Shown here one piece after another: positions 44,389 to 44,647 of a stretch of DNA of 44,647 bases. The stretch comes from Bryobacterales bacterium (GTDB taxonomy: Bacteria > Acidobacteriota > Terriglobia > Bryobacterales > Bryobacteraceae). The stretch is taken from NCBI GenBank assembly GCA_027452065.1, contig DAIDHC010000102.1:1-44647 (forward strand), in the 5' to 3' direction. A program made the position numbers and the translations under genes. The notes under the pieces are model-generated. The model was not told where the DNA came from. It did no database searches and saw only the letters and a list, made by a program, of their open reading frames with translations. Every line of letters begins with the position of its first letter. Within the stretch, counting starts at the first letter, position 1.

Positions 44389-44432
44389 TCTCCGAAGCAA
44401 GACTCGATACCCGAATTTCCCTGGGAGACCCG

Positions 44433-44647
44433 ATGTTGTGGAATCACCTGATGGCCCGCGGGCCGTGCGCGATGGTTTTATTGTCGGTGGCCGTCGCCGG
44501 CGCGGGACAACCAACTCAGAGCAAGGCGCCGCCGGGCCAAGGTTCCGGCGACAGCGCGCTCAGCGCGGCGATGGTCAAGACCGGACTCTATGTGATCTCC
44601 GGCGGAGGCTGCAATTCGCTGCTGCGGCTGAGCGCAAATGGATTCAT
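44433..44647 (+). CDS. MBL-fold metallo-hydrolase, N-terminal fragment
   Basis: Only 71 codons are visible before the right edge. They encode a signal peptide (RGPCAMVLLSVAVAGAGQ), a Pro/Gly-rich linker and MVKTGLYVISGGGCNSLLRL then SANGF, the opening beta strands of an MBL-fold hydrolase. The H-x-H-x-D-H metal motif would lie beyond the window, so the assignment rests on the N-terminal pattern alone. The ATG at 44433 has GGGAG 5 bases upstream. It follows the quinoprotein gene on the same strand with about 100 bases between. Confidence 0.65.
   Translation, partial: MLWNHLMARGPCAMVLLSVAVAGAGQPTQSKAPPGQGSGDSALSAAMVKTGLYVISGGGCNSLLRLSANGF

Overview
The window is high-GC bacterial chromosome, most likely from an Acidobacteriota member of the Solibacter/Bryobacter type. 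This is inference from content: choice-of-anchor D repeat proteins, PEP-CTERM proteins, quinoproteins, a DUF1111 di-heme protein, many exported hydrolases, and an LPS-type KdsC implying a Gram-negative envelope. No rRNA, tRNA, CRISPR array, transposase or phage gene was recognised. The genes are mostly intact, closely packed and often translationally coupled.

Left part (1-12.8 kb). The minus strand carries the N-terminal part of a fused membrane/spermidine-synthase-like protein, a bacterial OGFr-domain protein, a di-heme DUF1111 oxidoreductase, and the run tilS-ftsH-HAD phosphatase (transcribed right to left). Divergent from tilS, the plus strand carries an FGGY sugar kinase overlapping kdsC, then a secreted protein of about 1000 residues made of nine Ig-like repeats.

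Middle (12.8-29.5 kb). A 307-bp GC-rich intergenic stretch coincides with a change of base composition: the plus strand is C-rich to its left and G-rich to its right, whichever strand the genes use. This is the signature of a replication origin, or of an inversion breakpoint. To its right lie a coupled MFS transporter-ECF sigma-zinc anti-sigma operon (minus), thrS (plus), a PEP-CTERM protein and a large secreted lipase-like protein (minus), an 887-bp stretch without a gene, an orphan TadG/TadE/TadE cluster (plus), a SYLF protein with a clear terminator, a small C2HC zinc-finger protein, a PEP-CTERM-like protein, a putative alpha/alpha-toroid exported protein, a GDPD phosphodiesterase and a JmjC/cupin-like protein.

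Right part (29.5-44.6 kb). An oligogalacturonate lyase reads about 260 bp into the convergent HlyD gene. The HlyD-permease-ATPase genes form an ABC export operon. Next to them is a nucleoside-salvage operon on the minus strand (pyrimidine nucleoside phosphorylase, NupC, purine nucleoside phosphorylase, cytidine deaminase, and a signal-peptide-bearing MTA/SAH/adenosine-type deaminase). The window ends with a MetE-core methyltransferase, a small exported alpha/beta hydrolase, a polyvinyl-alcohol-dehydrogenase-like quinoprotein without haem, and the start of an MBL-fold hydrolase.

No single cassette is clearly a new defence or mobile system. The items most worth checking are the composition switch near 13 kb, the exported deaminase in the salvage operon, the bacterial OGFr protein, and the long convergent overlap at 31 kb.
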